Positions 5,487-7,220 of a DNA stretch of 7,220 bases are shown here, piece by piece. Location: contig JAIRXO010000252.1 of the NCBI GenBank assembly GCA_031268255.1, forward strand, positions 1 to 7,220, read 5' to 3'. The position numbers were made by a program, and so were the translations under genes. The number at the start of each line of letters is the position of its first letter. Positions within the stretch are counted from its first letter, which is position 1. Under the pieces are notes generated by a model that was not told the DNA's origin, did not search any database, and worked only from the letters and a program-made list of their open reading frames with translations. Source of the DNA: Spirochaetaceae bacterium (lineage in GTDB: Bacteria > Spirochaetota > Spirochaetia > Treponematales > Breznakiellaceae).

Positions 5487-6719
5487 TCACTGTAACAACC
5501 GCGGATCCGTACAAAACCGCCAGCCTCCGGTACCACATCCCGTATTGTCGTCATAGTCGGCACACCGTATCTGCGCTTCCGTTATCTCCTGATCCGTCCC
5601 CTCCGAAAGAGCCCCCATATAAGTGGGCCACAGCGCCCTGCAATGAAGATGAAGAGCGGTAACCATCGCCCGTATCAGCGTATCGTCCCCATAAAAGTGT
5701 TCCAGTTCAAAAATAGATCCCGGTTGAAGCGCCAGGTTTGCCGCCGCACCCGTCCACAGTGACTTGGCAAGATGTAAGGCACGGTACGACGAGTCCAAAA
5801 TCAGGGAAACGTCCGCGTTGATCCCGGCGTTCTCCGCATCCCTCTGATAGCCGTGAAACATTGAGGAGTAATTAAAGTATCTGTTCCCCGGCCCGGTTAT
5901 TCCCCGATACCATCCGCTGGAACCATAATTGGAGTTCGGATAGGGAGCGGTCAACTCAAGACCGTCTACGCCTATATTTTCGGACATGGACCACCGGTCC
6001 ATTTTCCAGAAACTCCGCGCTTCATCGGAGGCAAGATACCAGAACTCCACAATCGGCGGGATTGTCCGTCCGTCCGAATAGTTAATATCCGAAACCGGAA
6101 AGGTTTTGCCGTTGGAAAAAATCAGGTCCGGTTCAACCAAATCGTCGGTAAAACTTTTATGCTGAAAGGTAAAAGACAGACCGTACAGAGAAAGAATATA
6201 CCATAAAAAAGCCAGGTCCGAGCTGCCATATTGGTCAAACATCCCGTAAGAGTTATAATCAGCAATTGTAAAATAATCCGAAGGCAGAGATTCCGTCGTG
6301 ATAATCCTGTGTTCCGTCAGAATTTCCGTAATGATTTCAATAGGAGTCTTCCGGTAAAAGGGCCGCGTAGAGCGGGTAAACCGCAGCCGGGCAAGTTTCG
6401 GCTCAATGATAAGCACATAACTGTAAACGGTATTATTTCCTGCGCCGAAAACACCGCTGCTTTTTATCCCCGTGATAATTCCATGGAGATAGCGGGTTCT
6501 CGTGACGTTTTTGTCCTGCAGCTTTTGGGAGACACCCATGGAAACGGCCTTATTCAACAGGTTCGCCGCCAGTGCCTGCTGGGTATGCCGCTCTTCGGAG
6601 AGAACCGTCAGTTCCGCCCGGTAGAGCCTGGAAATCCCCTCATCCAGAACCAGATCATACGGATACAAATCAGGGTACTTGTTTTCAACCAGCCTCAGCA
6701 AAAAGGTATCATTCGACAT
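5487..6719 (-). CDS. vgrG: VgrG N-terminal half: stand-alone gp27-like spike base protein, 410 residues
   Basis: The protein follows the gp27-like part of VgrG/TssI from end to end. R31-L-Y-R-A-E-L-T-V-L-S-E42 fits the early 'S..F.....lLSE' strand; H79-G-I-I-T-G-I85 fits the 'hGiVt' motif; I129-I-T-E-I-L-T-E136 fits the 'IItdIL' helix. Residues 163-186 (Q-Y-G-S-S-D-L-A-F-L...G-L-S-F-T-F-Q) fit the 'QYrEsDw.FlqRLlEeeGi.Y.F.H' signature, and L331-Q-P-G-S-I-F-E338 fits the 'L.pG..F.L' strand. The chain then stops, exactly where ordinary VgrG continues into the gp5-like OB fold. The end is rich in Cys (C386, C395, C403). ATG at 6719 has GGAGG six bases upstream. The stop TGA (5489-5487) is followed in frame by TAG, so termination is firm. 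The missing gp5-like part is supplied by the next gene, 16 bases downstream. The product should trimerise and connect the Hcp tube to the spike. Confidence 0.82.
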   Translation of the reverse strand: MSNDTFLLRLVENKYPDLYPYDLVLDEGISRLYRAELTVLSEERHTQQALAANLLNKAVSMGVSQKLQDKNVTRTRYLHGIITGIKSSGVFGAGNNTVYSYVLIIEPKLARLRFTRSTRPFYRKTPIEIITEILTEHRIITTESLPSDYFTIADYNSYGMFDQYGSSDLAFLWYILSLYGLSFTFQHKSFTDDLVEPDLIFSNGKTFPVSDINYSDGRTIPPIVEFWYLASDEARSFWKMDRWSMSENIGVDGLELTAPYPNSNYGSSGWYRGITGPGNRYFNYSSMFHGYQRDAENAGINADVSLILDSSYRALHLAKSLWTGAAANLALQPGSIFELEHFYGDDTLIRAMVTALHLHCRALWPTYMGALSEGTDQEITEAQIRCADYDDNTGCGTGGWRFCTDPRLLQ

Positions 6720-6729
6720 ACCTGACCTC

Positions 6730-7020
6730 CTACACTATTCTGGTCACATTGGGGCAGAGCATCACCGCGGTAGATACGGGAATCCCAATAGGGGAAACCC
6801 CGGTAACAAGGCTCCCCAGATTCGCGGTGGGACGACCCTTGGTTATCCTGGTTAAGGCGGTGGTCATGGTGATAACCCCGGCAACACACAGGGGCCCCGC
6901 CACGGCATCCCCCATACAGGCTACCGGCAGGCCCTTAACAATGCTAGTAATGCCGCCGGGGCCGATGATCACGTCCCCGGTGGCGGTTAAATTGGCGATG
7001 GTCGCAATAGGTGTGGGCAT
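6730..7020 (-). CDS. PAAR-like spike-tip protein, 96 residues
   Basis: This is a small Gly/Val/Ala/Thr-rich, beta-type protein, of usual length for a stand-alone PAAR protein. Two PAAR-like half motifs are visible: K29-G-L-P-V-A-C-M-G-D38 and K61-G-R-P-T-A-N-L-G-S70, each preceded by a short I-x-x-[IV] strand. PAAR proteins cap the VgrG trimer as a sharp cone and can carry effectors. No extension is present, so this one looks like a plain tip. The protein has no histidine; its only likely metal ligands are Cys35, Cys45 and Cys88, whereas characterised PAAR tips bind zinc through three His and one Cys. The ATG at 7020 directly follows the ClpV TAG and has AAGGAGGA four bases upstream. Its own TAG (6732-6730) overlaps the ribosome binding site of the gp27-like gene. 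Position between clpV and the VgrG genes supports the call. Confidence 0.82.
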   Translation of the reverse strand: MPTPIATIANLTATGDVIIGPGGITSIVKGLPVACMGDAVAGPLCVAGVITMTTALTRITKGRPTANLGSLVTGVSPIGIPVSTAVMLCPNVTRIV

Positions 7021-7220
7021 CTAATCCTCCTTGTTCTCAAAACTGTAGGTAAACTGTTCGTCTTTTACGTCGATAAGGGCCCGTTTAAGGATATGGCCTT
7101 CCATGGTGTTCCGCAGGAATTCCGCGCTGATCTCAGGCAGAATGCTGTTGTTGATTATCGAGTCGATAAGCCGGGCTCCGCTGGCGGCGTTGTCGCAGCG
7201 GCGGATGATCTCGTCCTTTA
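7021..7220 (-). CDS. clpV: ClpV/TssH T6SS AAA+ ATPase, C-terminal fragment (5' end outside window)
   Basis: Only the last 65 codons are inside the window; the reading frame is open to the edge and ends with TAG at 7023-7021. The translated fragment contains RRCDNAASGARLIDSIINNS followed by ILPEISAEFL. This matches the C-terminal D2 small domain of ClpV (pattern R-C-x-x-x-x-S/T-G-A-R, then I-L/L-L-P-x-[IL]-S-x-E-F-L). ClpB, the chaperone relative, instead has a G-Y-D-x-x-x-G-A-R-P-L pattern, so ClpV is preferred. In T6SS, ClpV is the cytoplasmic hexameric ATPase that disassembles the contracted TssB/TssC sheath. The fragment ends with an acidic tail (ENKED). Its last codons carry the AAGGAGGA ribosome binding site of the following PAAR-like gene, so the two are translationally coupled. 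The Walker and pore-loop residues lie outside the window and could not be checked. Confidence 0.88.
   Translation of the reverse strand, partial: KDEIIRRCDNAASGARLIDSIINNSILPEISAEFLRNTMEGHILKRALIDVKDEQFTYSFENKED

Overview
The window is a stretch of a type VI secretion system (T6SS) operon. Every gene lies on the minus strand, so transcription runs from high to low coordinates. The organism is a double-membraned (Gram-negative type) bacterium, judging from the T6SS parts and an exported lipoprotein with a lipobox. Base composition is moderately G+C-rich and the ribosome binding sites are purine-rich. The proteins differ clearly from the usual proteobacterial sequences. A spirochaete or other non-proteobacterial diderm is possible, but the sequence alone does not settle it.

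In transcription order: (1) the last 65 codons of a ClpV/TssH ATPase (7220-7021); (2) a 96-residue PAAR-like tip protein (7020-6730) whose ATG directly follows the ClpV stop codon; (3) a 410-residue gp27-like protein, the N-terminal half of a VgrG (6719-5487); (4) a 917-residue protein (5470-2717) with an N-terminal coiled coil, the gp5-like OB fold and probable beta-helix of VgrG, then a very long Ala/Lys/Asp/Glu-rich coiled coil; (5) a 153-residue protein with two hydrophobic segments and a short VgrG-like beta-repeat (2664-2203); (6) a 132-residue single-pass membrane protein with a lysine- and arginine-free tail (2200-1802); (7) a 390-residue protein resembling the DUF6931 type, with a PANGG/PANGA repeat tail (1793-621); (8) a 187-residue lipoprotein with a GTG start (601-38); (9) the probable start of another gene at the edge (8-1).

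Gaps are 0 to 52 bases, several stop codons overlap the next ribosome binding site, and no internal terminator or promoter is evident, so this looks like one long transcript. No stretch over 300 bases lacks a gene.

Genes 2-4 together would build the spike: the PAAR tip on a VgrG made from two chains, as in phage T4 (gp27 plus gp5), not the single chain usual in T6SS. The two-chain VgrG, its roughly 440-residue coiled-coil extension, the histidine-free PAAR-like tip and the two unrecognised small proteins are the most unusual points and may form one specialised spike or cargo module. That functional link is inference from gene order.
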